DNA from: an uncultured Coriobacteriaceae bacterium
GTDB lineage: Bacteria; Actinomycetota; Coriobacteriia; Coriobacteriales; Atopobiaceae
DNA length: 46,289 nucleotides
NCBI GenBank assembly: GCA_902793465.1
Contig: CADBDT010000034.1
Coordinates: 1 to 46,289, forward strand
Direction of reading: 5' to 3'
Positions 24,660-33,108 of this stretch are shown piece by piece. Each line of letters begins with the position of its first letter. The first letter of the stretch is position 1. The notes below the pieces were generated by a model. It was not told where the DNA came from, did no database searches, and saw only the letters and a list, made by a program, of their open reading frames with translations. A program made the position numbers and the translations under genes.

Positions 24660-25225
24660 GACAAAGCACCTCCAAACCGCCGGCGTAGTTCCGAAAAAGG
24701 GACGACGTGCCCCGCACACAAGCGAGCGGCGTGGCCCCCGGAGGGACCGAGAGCAATCCTTTGCGAGCCTAAGGGCGCCGCGCCCACTGCCATTCAACCA
24801 CGTGCAAGGAGTCGCGGCAAGCGTGCGTACGTCTGCGGCCGGGGGCCAGCCCTTGGAGAAGGAACGGCCCTCCAGAAGCCCTGTTCGCGCAAATCAAACA
24901 GTCGTAACAGGTTGCCTGTGGGCGCTGGCGCCTCCGTGCGAAGACCCAGCGGAGGGCCCGTCCCTCGGGGGTGTCTCCCGCATCGAGAACGACGAACGCC
25001 CCCAAGCATGCGCGACGAGACCGCCCGAGTCCAAACGCACCAGCTGGGCCGTAGCTGCATTCCGCGGCGCGCGAAACGCACCTTTTGCGGCGCACGAAAT
25101 GCAGCGTCTTTCACGGCAGGCCTTCCACCTGCGCCTTTGCTGGGGGATTCGTCCACACCGCGTTTCGCGGCGCACGAAACGCACGTTTTGTGACACGCGA
25201 AATGCGGACAAGCTGGGTGCCAGCA
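24660..25225. other. Gene-free stretch with CACGAAATGC repeats
   Basis: Long open frames here on both strands are products of high GC content and show no recognisable domains. The right half (25060-25205) holds copies of the repeat family seen at 16830-17080. Confidence 0.65.
25060..25205. repeat. TTTCGCGGCGCACGAAATGC family, second cluster
   Basis: TTCCGCGGCGCGCGAAACGC and TTTTGCGGCGCACGAAATGC (about 25061-25104), then GTTTCGCGGCGCACGAAACG and TTTTGTGACACGCGAAATGC (about 25160-25205). Two pairs of units are spaced about 70 bases apart, like the cluster at 16830-17080. Confidence 0.8.
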
Positions 25226-25450
25226 AACTTGTCGCGACGCAGAAGCAAAGCAGCCGAGCCCATAAGGCCTCCGACCAGCCGAATCGGCCGAAGAGCAGAC
25301 GCTTCCACATCGACCGTCCCGGAGTTGCGGTCAGCAGCGTAGCAGGCGGGGCGCCACCGCTGGATTCCCAGGCGACCCCTATGCAGAGCGCCGCGTCCGC
25401 AGGATCGCGCCGAAGACCCGGCGATCACGACCGTGTTGGGGCCGGTTGGT
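25225..25450 (-). pseudogene. Decayed ParE/RelE-type toxin, copy 3
   Basis: The minus strand reads NTVVIAGSSARSC, GRLGIQRWRP, then ACYAADRNSGTVDVEASA, and in a second frame RLLFGRFGWSEAL. Each piece lines up with toxin copies 1 and 2 (AFYVADRNSKTVTVERLLYS RSNWSDAL). The middle of the toxin is deleted and the end is frameshifted. The start is cut off at an IS21-like end (25464). Confidence 0.72.
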
Positions 25451-25463
25451 TTTAGTTGCAAAC

Positions 25464-25512
25464 AGCCGAATTAAAACGGCCAACACTCAGCCGAATTAGG
25501 ATGTCCACCACA
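25464..25512. mobile_element. IS21-like terminal repeats (remnant)
   Basis: AGCCGAATTAAAACGGCCAA and AGCCGAATTAGGATGTCC are spaced 25 bases apart. They resemble the 24-base units at the right end of the window (AGTCGGATTAAATTGACCAA). IS21-family elements carry such repeated sites at their ends. It cuts toxin copy 3. Confidence 0.5.
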
Positions 25513-25516
25513 AGAA

Positions 25517-26240
25517 GCTCCGTTACCAGGAACGCTGTCTTGCCCAGGTCGCCGATTTCCTCTGTTGCATCGAGCTTGCAGCACTTGGGTACGCGAATCA
25601 CGAAGAGACGTCGATCTAACTCAAGCTGTTTGGAGGCGCCCGCTCATTTAAGGCCAACTGACCACCGACATAGCCGATGGCTTTGTGTTCGCAGCTCTCG
25701 CAGCGATGTTGCGGTTGCGGCAAGGCCGCGGGCGTCGGTACCCTACTGGGCTATCCCGCTCACACCCTCCTGATAACGTACGCGCTTCCTTATGATCCCC
25801 ACCTAGATAGGGGCTCGTGTCGGTCTTGAGGGGCGTGTGCCGAACGATGTGCTACCAGGTCATGGGAGGGAGGAACAGCTCCGGTGTGCCGAAGACATAG
25901 TTGTCCGTCCATGTACCAGAGAATCTACTGGTCGCTCCTCCTCATGGGCCGCATCGATTCCTAATGACAACGTGACAGCCCAGGGGCATTTCGAAACTTC
26001 AATAGTTGATACGCCCGAACCATCATGCGGCAGTATTCTTCGAACTCATGCTCCCTGTTCCTGCCGTGACGGTACTCAATATGAATCCAAGGCCATCGCG
26101 ACTCAGCTCCGCACAGGTGGCGGACGTGGAGTCCGAGTACATGTCGGGATGTTCCTTCTTCTGGAAGTCTTTGTATCTGTTTGGCATACGCAAGAGCCCT
26201 TTCCGAACGCAGTCCTCGGATTACAAGACTCGTCTCAGGA
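25517..26240. other. Stretch with short coding scraps, no intact gene
   Basis: A plus frame KLRYQERCLAQVADFLCCIE, continuing ALGYANHEETSI and a stop (25517-25620), and a minus frame WPWIHIEYRHGRNREHEFEE (about 26020-26095), look like ends or pieces of genes by composition. I recognise neither family. The rest shows nothing. Confidence 0.4.
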
Positions 26241-26242
26241 GG

Positions 26243-27667
26243 CTAATCGCTGCCCCCACCCGCAACATACCTCGTGGAGCGGCCGCCCGAGACGACCCTC
26301 AGCTCGCCGTCGGCCACCATCTTGGCGAGGTGACGCCTGACGGTGCGCTCGCCGACGGACGTGACCTCCCTCGAAAGCTCGGATGCGGCAAAGGAACCAT
26401 AGCGAGCGAGGAGGCCCTCGACGGCCTCTCTGACCTCCGCGGACGCGACCCCTGGCCCATCGCTCACGCCGGCCCCGTCCGGCCGGCGGCCTCCAGAGAC
26501 GTCAGGCACCGGCACAAACGCCTCGAAGCAGTCGCCCTCCACGAGCACGGGGTCCTCGCCCGAATAGAGCCGCGAGAACTTGTACAGGTTGCGCGTGCCG
26601 CTCCCCAGCTCCTCCGAGCGGCCCATCTGCGTGAAGACGCGCGCGATGATGGGGTTCTTGGGTGTGGGGTCGAGGTTCTCGAGGTCCACGGGGCCGCTCC
26701 AGAGGGCACGGCTCGCGTTGCGCGTTCGGATGCCGTCCCTATCGATGGTGACGGTCGCGATGCGCGGGCTCACGAACTCGCGGTGGATGAGGGTGTTGCT
26801 CACGAGCTCGCGCACGATGACGCCGCGCGCACTCACACGACGGTCGCCATCCAGCGCGAAGGCGTCGGGCAGCCACCGCTCGCACCATCCGACCAGCTCG
26901 TCGTAGGCGAGCATGAGGTTCGACGTACACGTGAGGCGGTCGTCGTAACGCTCGGCGTTAAGGCGCCGCAGCACGCAATCGGTGCGGTAGACGGGCGCCA
27001 CGTCGAGGATTGTCTCCTCGCGGCCGAGCAGCATGACTGCGGCGAGGTTAAAGCCCCGCTCGCCGCTCACGGGGTCGCGGGAGAAGAGCCGGGCATCCCG
27101 CAGCAGCTCCTCGTCGTCGAGCGCGAGCCACCGGTGCCCCGCGTCGTTCGCGCGCACCTCGTCGCGCAGCATCTTAAGCAGCGATAGGTCAAGATCGGCC
27201 TCTTCGATCCAGTGGTAGACCTTACGCTCGGTGTAGTACGACTGCTTGCGCACGGCCATCGCCGCCCTGTCCGCCTCGCCCGTAAGCCGGACGTCCGCGT
27301 CGCCCCTGCGGTCGTAGACGACCCCCTTGTACGCGTAGACCGAGGGGCCCATGGGAACCCACACACGCAGGACTACGCGACCGTCCCCGCACGGGATGCG
27401 CTCGCACTCGATGGCCGGGGCGACGTTGAACAGCTTGGGGTTGCAGGTCACGTTCACGAGGTTACGCTCTATGGGGAGCGCGGACTGATCGGGGACGCCC
27501 TCCACCGACCCGTCGTCGAGCACGCCGAGCAGCAGGCTCCCTCCCTGGCGGTTGGCGAACGAGCAGATCGTCTCGAAGACGTCCGCACCCGGCTGGTTTC
27601 CGCAGCGCTTGAACTCGAGCCCGATGCCCTCCCCCTGGGAGAGGTACTGAGCGAGGCGTGCGTCCAT
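26243..27667 (-). CDS. AlbA_2/Schlafen-type ATP-binding regulator
   Basis: A 474-residue protein. Residues about 14-135 are an AlbA_2 (AAA_4, Schlafen-like) domain: GIGLEFKRCGN, FANRQGGSLLLGVLDDG. A following helical part leads to the C-terminal ATP-binding-like region with VSARGVIVRELVSNTLIHRE, NPIIARVFTQMG and EELGSGTRNLYK. The last about 60 residues look like a winged helix (AASELSREVTSVGERTVRRH). ATG 27667 follows GGGAGG. Proteins of this kind are common regulators near mobile or defence genes. Four phased TGTCCAGA sites just upstream suggest it controls itself. No target gene beside it is obvious. Confidence 0.85.
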   Translation of the reverse strand: MDARLAQYLSQGEGIGLEFKRCGNQPGADVFETICSFANRQGGSLLLGVLDDGSVEGVPDQSALPIERNLVNVTCNPKLFNVAPAIECERIPCGDGRVVLRVWVPMGPSVYAYKGVVYDRRGDADVRLTGEADRAAMAVRKQSYYTERKVYHWIEEADLDLSLLKMLRDEVRANDAGHRWLALDDEELLRDARLFSRDPVSGERGFNLAAVMLLGREETILDVAPVYRTDCVLRRLNAERYDDRLTCTSNLMLAYDELVGWCERWLPDAFALDGDRRVSARGVIVRELVSNTLIHREFVSPRIATVTIDRDGIRTRNASRALWSGPVDLENLDPTPKNPIIARVFTQMGRSEELGSGTRNLYKFSRLYSGEDPVLVEGDCFEAFVPVPDVSGGRRPDGAGVSDGPGVASAEVREAVEGLLARYGSFAASELSREVTSVGERTVRRHLAKMVADGELRVVSGGRSTRYVAGGGSD

Positions 27668-27693
27668 GGCATCCTCCCGTGACGATGGCTGAC

Positions 27694-27756
27694 TTTCTGG
27701 ACATGATACCCGCTTGTCCAGATTATGTCCAGAATATGTCCAGAAAGATGTCCAGA
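27694..27756. promoter_or_regulatory. Phased operator array, TGTCCAGA
   Basis: TGTCCAGA occurs at 27715, 27726, 27737 and 27749, spaced 11, 11 and 12 bases, so all face the same side of the helix. A reversed copy TTTCTGGACAT lies at 27694-27704, making an inverted pair with the first. The array is 27-90 bases upstream of the AlbA_2-type gene's start codon. Confidence 0.8.
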
Positions 27757-27759
27757 ATA

Positions 27760-28180
27760 CGAAAGGGCAAAAAGCGAAAGGGCGAAAAGCAGCGCGTCTT
27801 CAACGCAACGCCGCCCTCAGCCACAACGTGTCCGTCAGTGCAATAACGGCAATCCAAAACTCACAGAGATGTTGAGACTTTGCAACGACATCATCGACGG
27901 CCTGCCGGTCCTCGTGCCCAAAAGGCGTCGGCAAGGCGGGCGAGCTATGCGTACAAGTGAGCAGAGCGGAGTCGAACCGCAAGCTACGAGTCATCACTCT
28001 TACCAAGGATATGTAAAACGGATGGGTAAAAAAGCCGCTGTACGTGCCCAGTCGCATGCAACTGGCAAGGGCGGAAAGATACTGCCCTACACCAGCGACC
28101 GCATGGATCCACGCAGTCACGCGCGCTTTTCCTAATCGAGGGTAACAGGCGTTTTATAATGCGGCCAGCAACAATTACCG
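27760..28180. other. No gene seen
   Basis: Short open frames have no recognisable motif. A tRNA-T-arm-like GGTTCGACTCC is present on the minus strand near 27968-27981, but the rest of a tRNA is not. Confidence 0.5.
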
Positions 28181-28186
28181 CACCCC

Positions 28187-28471
28187 TTGCAGAGCAGGTA
28201 CGGCCCGGACGTCTTGGACGGGGCCACACTGCTCATGAACGCGGAGCGTCAGGCCCGCCCCGCCTGCGACTATGTGGGCGAAGAGCTCATCTACCTCGAT
28301 TGCGGCGAGCCACCGCGCGATTATTACATCGACAAGGGCTACATCGAGATAGAAGGGGTTCCGGGCAAGGAGGGCGAGGAGAGCTACTACAAGATGCAGA
28401 AGGAGCTCTATCCCGAAAGGTCGCCGATCCTCAAGGCGTTGGTGGACGGCGCTAATCAAACTCTTGATTAG
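28187..28471 (+). pseudogene. GNAT acetyltransferase C-terminal fragment, copy B
   Basis: Nearly the same as copy A at 22009-22314: SRYGPDVLDGATLLMNAERQ, ELIYLDCGEPPRDYYIDKG, then the charged tail. It lacks the first part of the gene and has no proper start. Its end is a perfect stem, GCGCTAATCAA and TTGATTAGCGC with loop ACTC (28452-28477), which includes the stop codon and can serve as a terminator. Confidence 0.78.
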
Positions 28472-28479
28472 CGCGTTTG

Positions 28480-28565
28480 GCTCTGTCCCTTACAACGCAG
28501 CAGGAGACTGTTAGCGTACCCATGTGTAAACGTCGCAAGTGCACATCTCCAGTTCGCGATTCCTT
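28480..28565 (-). pseudogene. Trace of GNAT central region, inverted
   Basis: After copy B the minus strand carries bases resembling 22320-22420 (shared TACACA, TTCTCCT/GTCTCCT, GCGTTGT, GGACAG blocks in the same order). So both C-terminal copies have a piece of the central region next to them in the opposite orientation. Confidence 0.5.
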
Positions 28566-28929
28566 TCTGTAGATGGTGCACACATTTCCATCCAGCCACG
28601 CGTGCGAGACCGTGGCAAGCAAGCCAAGGGACCCTTATGCAACAATGTATGCTCATCGAGCCTCCGCCGTCGCATTTGGATGTCAGTGTTACCCTGTAAA
28701 ACACAATCGCAGATTATCCCAAAAATATTTATGGTTGAATTCTCTATTCCATCTCCCCTGTCTTAGCAGGGCAAACACGTGTTCTCAACAACTAATCGAC
28801 AGGTTAACAACAACATGTTGTGTTTTTCATCCCATTTCAACACAATATATTGCGCTATACTCTACGCCCCAATCACCCAGACGAGAGTCTATGCGTCCCG
28901 TCGCGACATACAAGAGAGGAGGAAGCCGC
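28566..28929. other. AT-richer stretch, no gene seen
   Basis: An open frame runs through on the plus strand but no ribosome site supports it. A TATACT box lies at about 28855 ahead of the next gene, with no clear -35. Confidence 0.45.
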
Positions 28930-29112
28930 ATGGCAGACAAGACAAGGCCAGGCGCCCCTACGCCAACTTCGGGCCAATACGTCGAAGTAGGCCCACGAGG
29001 CGGCGTGCATGGCAATTACGAGATCACGTCCGTCTTCGGTAAGCCCATGCCACCCACGAGCAAGCCAGGTTGCAGCTGGCAACTCGTAGACCAGACAAAG
29101 CACAAATCGTAG
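28930..29112 (+). CDS. YjzC-like small protein
   Basis: A 60-residue protein starting MADKTRPGAPTPTSGQYVEV, then GPRGG and a Pro/Thr-rich second half ending in a WQL segment. The pattern (R-P-G, G-x-Y-x-E-x-G) resembles the Bacillus YjzC family, whose function is not known. ATG 28930 has AGAGGAGG seven bases upstream; the longer frame is not needed. Single gene. Confidence 0.68.
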   Translation: MADKTRPGAPTPTSGQYVEVGPRGGVHGNYEITSVFGKPMPPTSKPGCSWQLVDQTKHKS

Positions 29113-29354
29113 CCCAACGTCGTGGCCCCGGACGCAAAACGGGGCACCCAGCAATTACATAATGACACACAGGTACCCTAACACTTGGCAAAAAAGGAAC
29201 GTTTTTCGATACCTATTAGTTCACAACGCTAAGATCCAGACGTTACACATCATGACTTTAGCCCTCAAAAAAACAAACACTTCTCCAACTTAGGCAGATT
29301 CTGTCCAATCAGCCACCATTAACGTAACTACTATCTCGATGGGACGGACACGAC

Positions 29355-31142
29355 ATGGACAACGACACCGCTGGACAGCTCGGGGAAAGCGCCGTAACCT
29401 TCGCGCTGGACTCGACACGCTATCTAAAAACCAACATCATAGGTGGGAAATACCCAATCTGGGACGGTGAGGTACTGGTCTACGACTCCCAAGACAGCCA
29501 CTCCAACGAGCGCCTTGTGGGGAGAGTTCCCTGCCAGATCAAGGCGAAGCAAAAAGGACCGAAGCTTCCAATCTTGAAGCGTAAGGCAAGAGTTAGGGAC
29601 CTCAGGCAATTTCGCTCGGAAAACGGTGCAATCTACCTCGGCGTCCTGCTCACCAATCCGCATCAGCCCGTGCTGTATTACAAGACCCTATTGCCCTTCG
29701 ACCTCGATCGCCTCATCGACATCGCGGGAGACCAAGAGACCGTAAACATTGACCTCTGTGAGATACGGGGCAATGACCGCAAGGTCGCGGACGTGTTCCT
29801 CGGCTTCATCAAGAACAGGGAGCGCCAACGATCGTTACCACCAGGCATCCCCAGGGAGATCGACGAGCTCGTAAATGCAGGCTTCAGCCTCAACGAAGAG
29901 CCAGTTGCATGGATCGACACCCTTTCGGAGGAATGGCCCGAGAGTCTCTCCGACATCTTACCGAACGACCTTTACGCATATGCGGAAATCGACGCCTTTG
30001 GCAAGATGCTCGTACCGATAGGGCACATCGAGGGAATTGCAGACGTAACCGTCTCAAGAAGGCTAGACGTCCCCGTCACCATCGGGGGCAGGCTTCACTA
30101 TGACCACGTGAGTGCGGTTCGAGGAGACGACTACGTTGCCGTAGACTTTGGCAGTTGCTTCAGAATAATGCTACGCGACAGTCGTTTTACCATCAACTAC
30201 ACTCCCGCCACATACCTACGCGATAGGATAGCTGGCGAATCCGCACTGTTCGACCTTGCAGAGTCACGTCGCATCACCATCAACAGCTCCGAGTTCAGAC
30301 TTGACGAGATGCCAAGCTCCCTGACAATCGACTCGCATGATCGGAAAGAAAGCCTTTCCTTCCTACGCGACTGCCAAGCTGCGCTCGACAAGCTCGGCTG
30401 CGTCAAAGAGCTCGACCTCACCATGATGGATGACGCGCACTGGCACAGGCTCCGAGTCCTTACGAACTGCGTCATCCTCGGCGCAAGCATGAGGATACCG
30501 GCAGCTCAGGCAGAGCTCCCCAAAGTCGTATTCATGGATGCCGAGATAGGCAACCTCGTTATTCGCATCGCCTGCACGCGCAACGAGAGCGGCACATACG
30601 TTCCCAAGAGCTACTTCGAGGGAGAGTGGGCATACTCCACCGACGGAAATGCAGATGACATGACCCCCGTATCCCCCTACTGCACGATTGAGGGCGAGGC
30701 GTTTTGTCGCCTGTCCAACGTGGACATAGCCGCAGCGGCAGAGGACATGCTGCGATATGACGAGCCGCGACAGCTTGCCATCGTTAACGATGCGATGCTG
30801 AGCGTCGTCTCGGCCTACGACTCGTCGAGAGATGCGACGCTCCTCAAACTTGCAGGAGACATCGCCACTGGACTCCGCCAGAAGCTCCCAGACGACACCC
30901 TCGCCCTCATCAATACAATGCAAGTGAGACAACGCGACGGCAGCCTAGACGAAGATGACAGAGAGCTCCTGCATCTAGGAATAGAATCCGGCTCGTACAG
31001 CCAGATGGAGCTCACCGCTGCGTACACGGTACTTGGCAACAGGAGGATGGCAAAGCGCCACTTCCAAAGGATGGCGCCACGCGACCAAGAGGAGTTTGAA
31101 AAGTACCCCATCGCCACGCTTTACGAGCAGCTCCAACAATAG
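29355..31142 (+). CDS. DUF4365-type nuclease-like protein
   Basis: A 595-residue protein. The N-terminus (GQLGESAVTFALDST, IWDGEVLVYDSQ, VPCQIKAKQKG) has the layout of DUF4365/PD-(D/E)XK domains: Glu11, Asp37 and Gln61-x-Lys63 as likely metal-site residues. The next about 530 residues have no motif known to me; the last 60 are helical, with an LGIESGSYSQMELTAAYTVL segment. There is no membrane helix. The start ATG 29355 has only a weak GGGACGG upstream. Such proteins are often in defence islands, where the N-terminal nuclease would cut DNA and the rest would sense. That role is inference. Confidence 0.75.
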   Translation: MDNDTAGQLGESAVTFALDSTRYLKTNIIGGKYPIWDGEVLVYDSQDSHSNERLVGRVPCQIKAKQKGPKLPILKRKARVRDLRQFRSENGAIYLGVLLTNPHQPVLYYKTLLPFDLDRLIDIAGDQETVNIDLCEIRGNDRKVADVFLGFIKNRERQRSLPPGIPREIDELVNAGFSLNEEPVAWIDTLSEEWPESLSDILPNDLYAYAEIDAFGKMLVPIGHIEGIADVTVSRRLDVPVTIGGRLHYDHVSAVRGDDYVAVDFGSCFRIMLRDSRFTINYTPATYLRDRIAGESALFDLAESRRITINSSEFRLDEMPSSLTIDSHDRKESLSFLRDCQAALDKLGCVKELDLTMMDDAHWHRLRVLTNCVILGASMRIPAAQAELPKVVFMDAEIGNLVIRIACTRNESGTYVPKSYFEGEWAYSTDGNADDMTPVSPYCTIEGEAFCRLSNVDIAAAAEDMLRYDEPRQLAIVNDAMLSVVSAYDSSRDATLLKLAGDIATGLRQKLPDDTLALINTMQVRQRDGSLDEDDRELLHLGIESGSYSQMELTAAYTVLGNRRMAKRHFQRMAPRDQEEFEKYPIATLYEQLQQ

Positions 31143-31274
31143 GGCGATAAAGCCAAACGCCTGATTGAGCGGCAGCGTGCGATGGCACCACAGCCCTAGC
31201 TATTTTGAGCTACGGCACCAAAAGGGACACCGCCTGACCACCGAACGAATAGTGACGCTCATATGGAGGGTTTG

Positions 31275-31303
31275 TTTACAATGACCGCAGAAATGGGTAT
31301 AGT
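31275..31303 (+). promoter_or_regulatory. Promoter of AbiF-associated RNA
   Basis: TTTACA (31275-31280) and TATAGT (31298-31303) are separated by 17 bases, a strong sigma70-type promoter. Transcription would begin near 31310, about 100 bases upstream of the AbiF-like start codon. Confidence 0.75.
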
Positions 31304-31309
31304 TGATGC

Positions 31310-31392
31310 AGTGAGACAGTCGCGGGTGTTCCAAGAGAGCCAGCGACAAAGGAGAGTCCCCGAGTCCCTTTGAAGGCTTGGGGGCTTTCTGA
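31310..31392 (+). ncRNA. Small structured RNA upstream of AbiF-like gene
   Basis: From the predicted start, GTCGC (about 31318) can pair with GCGAC (31341), and AGTCCCCGAGTC with GGCTTGGGGGCT (31355-31386; 12 pairs with some G-U), followed by TTCTGATT, acting as a terminator. The RNA would be about 80 nt and end just before the gene. AbiF genes are known to be paired with a small RNA (abiF RNA motif) that acts as an antitoxin-like guide; this one fits by position and shape. Confidence 0.7.
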
Positions 31393-31409
31393 TTATGATG
31401 GAGTCCTGT

Positions 31410-32331
31410 ATGGCAAAAGAGTTCAAGACAATTGACGAGCTCGTTGCACTGCTGCAAGCGCGTGGCGTCGGCACCGATGCCGATACGAAGCCAGCCATCG
31501 AGCGGGAAAGCTACTACGCAATCGTAAACGGATACAAAGGTCCCTTCCTCGACCGGCATGCAATGCAATCCAGCAGTGGCGATGTTTATGCAAAGGGCAC
31601 CGAGTTCAAATGGATGTACAACCTCTTCCTGTTCGACAGGGACTTGCGCTCTCTCACGTTCAAGTATCTTGTTCGAGCCGAGGCGGCCATGCGCACGGCA
31701 GTGGCCTACGCGTTCAGCAAGAGCCACCAGAGCGACAACGCGTACCTCGATAGAGGCAATTGCGGGGAACAAGGCCGCGTTGCACAATCAGAACATCGTC
31801 AGGCTCATGACGCTTCTCAACAGGAAGCTGCAGGTCAATAATCGCACAAGGGACTTCATCCGGCACTATGTCCAAACCTACAACAAGGTTCCGCTGTGGG
31901 TTCTTGTAAACGACCTCACCTTCGGAAACATAGTCAACTTCTACCAATTGATGCAGACCAACGACCGAAACGCGGTATGCAGCATCATCGCCAAAGGCGT
32001 GAGCTGGGACTCGAAGAAGAACGGGACGCTCTCTCCGCGCAAACTCCTGAGAACCTGCGACGTCTTGAAGGGGTTCCGCAACATCTGCGCTCATGACGAA
32101 CGACTATACTGCGCGCAAGTCGAGGAGGCGTCGCTAGGAGACATGGTCAAGCTGCTGGGGAACATCATCCCCGAGGATGAGCGATACAACTATGTCCTCG
32201 AGCTCGTATTGACGTGGCAGGTGTACGCAAACAGGATCCACATCGTTTCTATAGGTGAGCTGCTTGCCGATATGGGATTTGACATCGACGAAGTGCTCGA
32301 CGACTTGAAGAATCTCAGGGAGATACGTTAG
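31410..32331 (+). pseudogene. AbiF-like (Abi_2 family, HEPN) gene with a frameshift
   Basis: First half: MAKEFKTIDELVALLQARGV, ESYYAIVNGYKGPFLD and KYLVRAEAAMRTAVAYAFSK; it opens at ATG 31410 with GGAG upstream. At about 31758 the frame shifts; the second half (KAALHNQNIVRLMTLLNRKL to the stop at 32331) continues in the next frame. It contains the HEPN motif RNICAHDERLY (Arg-x4-His), an RNase site. Total 922 bases, not a multiple of three. The upper part is repeated exactly at 22486-22584. Abi_2 proteins stop phage growth by cell-suicide-type RNA cleavage. The break is in the sequence seen; a sequencing error cannot be excluded. Confidence 0.85.
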
Positions 32332-32334
32332 GTA

Positions 32335-32465
32335 CGCAAGTGGTGTATGACAGAGGGACAGCGCTCGTGGTCAAGGATTCAGTAATCGGGGACCCAGGGC
32401 AGGCGAGTGACTTTCCATGATCTGAGACATTCATTGATTATGCCAGAGCAAACAGGCACCCTTTA
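32335..32465. other. Short gap, no gene seen
   Basis: Between the AbiF-like gene and the IS21-like end I see no structure. Confidence 0.5.
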
Positions 32466-32469
32466 CAAA

Positions 32470-32535
32470 AACGATCGGTCCACCGTTCCAACGTGAGCGG
32501 TCCACCGTTCCATGCAATCGGTCCACCCTAGCGCC
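32470..32535. mobile_element. IS21-type left end: repeated CGGTCCACCGTTCCA
   Basis: ATCGGTCCACCGTTCCA, GCGGTCCACCGTTCCA and ATCGGTCCACC follow each other at about 22-base spacing. Such multiple terminal repeats are typical of IS21-family ends. A related pair stands at 45280-45319 (CGGTCCAGCGTTCCA). Confidence 0.75.
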
Positions 32536-32630
32536 CTTTCGGAACACCGGCCGGAAGAGCGCTTTTCTGCTGCACAATCTGCGATGGCACAGCAAGGATG
32601 ACTGTGCATTCGACAGAAAGGGGTGACCAC

Positions 32631-33075
32631 GTGGGAAAGAACGTGAGTTACCGGGACATCCTGAGGCATAGGGCCAACCGCATGTCGCAGAGGCAGATAG
32701 CGTCTGCCTGCGGCTGCGCGAGATCGACGGTCCAGGACGTCCTGAAGAAGGCCGACGAGAACGGCATCTCGTGGGAGGACGTCGCCGGCCTGAGCGAGAG
32801 TGCTGCCTACGAGCTGATCAGGGGCAGGCCGCAGCAGTCCTCGGAGTTCGCGGCGATCGACTACGGGCGAGTCAGGGCGGAGATGGACCGCGACCGCACC
32901 ATGACGCTCACCATCCTCTGGGAGGAGTACGCGATGCTCGCCGCCCGCAACAGGGAGAGGGCCTACGGCTACCCCCGCTTCTGCGAGCGCTACGCCGATT
33001 GGTGCGACGAGCACGACGTCGCCGTGACCAGGAAGTTCACACCGGGCGACCTCGGCGAGTTCGACTGGGCCTTAC
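32631..33075 (+). pseudogene. istA: IS21 transposase IstA, N-terminal half (truncated)
   Basis: About 148 residues of an IstA protein. It has the helix-turn-helix RHRANRMSQRQIASACGCAR STVQDVLKK and then PRFCERYADWCDEHDVAVTR. It ends at GEFDWA, which in full IstA opens the DDE catalytic core (the first Asp). The GTG at 32631 has AAAGGGG upstream. The rest (about 300 residues) is missing; the sequence instead turns into an inverted copy of another IstA. It cannot transpose. Confidence 0.85.
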
Positions 33076-33108
33076 CAGTAAGTAGTGGTAATGCCCAGTC
33101 GACGTACA
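33062..33108. repeat. Palindromic junction of two istA fragments
   Basis: TCGACTGGGC and GCCCAGTCGA are perfect inverses; inside them TTACCA and TGGTAA are also inverse. Total arm about 17 bases with one mismatch; loop GTAAGTAG. Both istA genes reach exactly this point from opposite sides. Confidence 0.85.

Noticed and set aside
24096..25193. 365-residue plus-strand open frame
   Set aside because: Antisense to VanZ copy 2 and repeats; Pro/Arg-rich composition typical of a GC-driven shadow.
26006..27187. 393-residue plus-strand open frame
   Set aside because: Shadow of the AlbA_2-type gene on the minus strand; no ribosome site or domain.
27965..27990. tRNA-like T-arm (GGTTCGACTCC on the minus strand)
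   Set aside because: No acceptor stem partner, D-arm or 7-base anticodon loop could be found upstream; could at most be a tRNA 3' scrap from an old integration.
31740..31780. Programmed frameshift in the AbiF-like gene
   Set aside because: No slippery heptamer at the break, and the second copy at 22486 differs by seven bases there, which points to decay.
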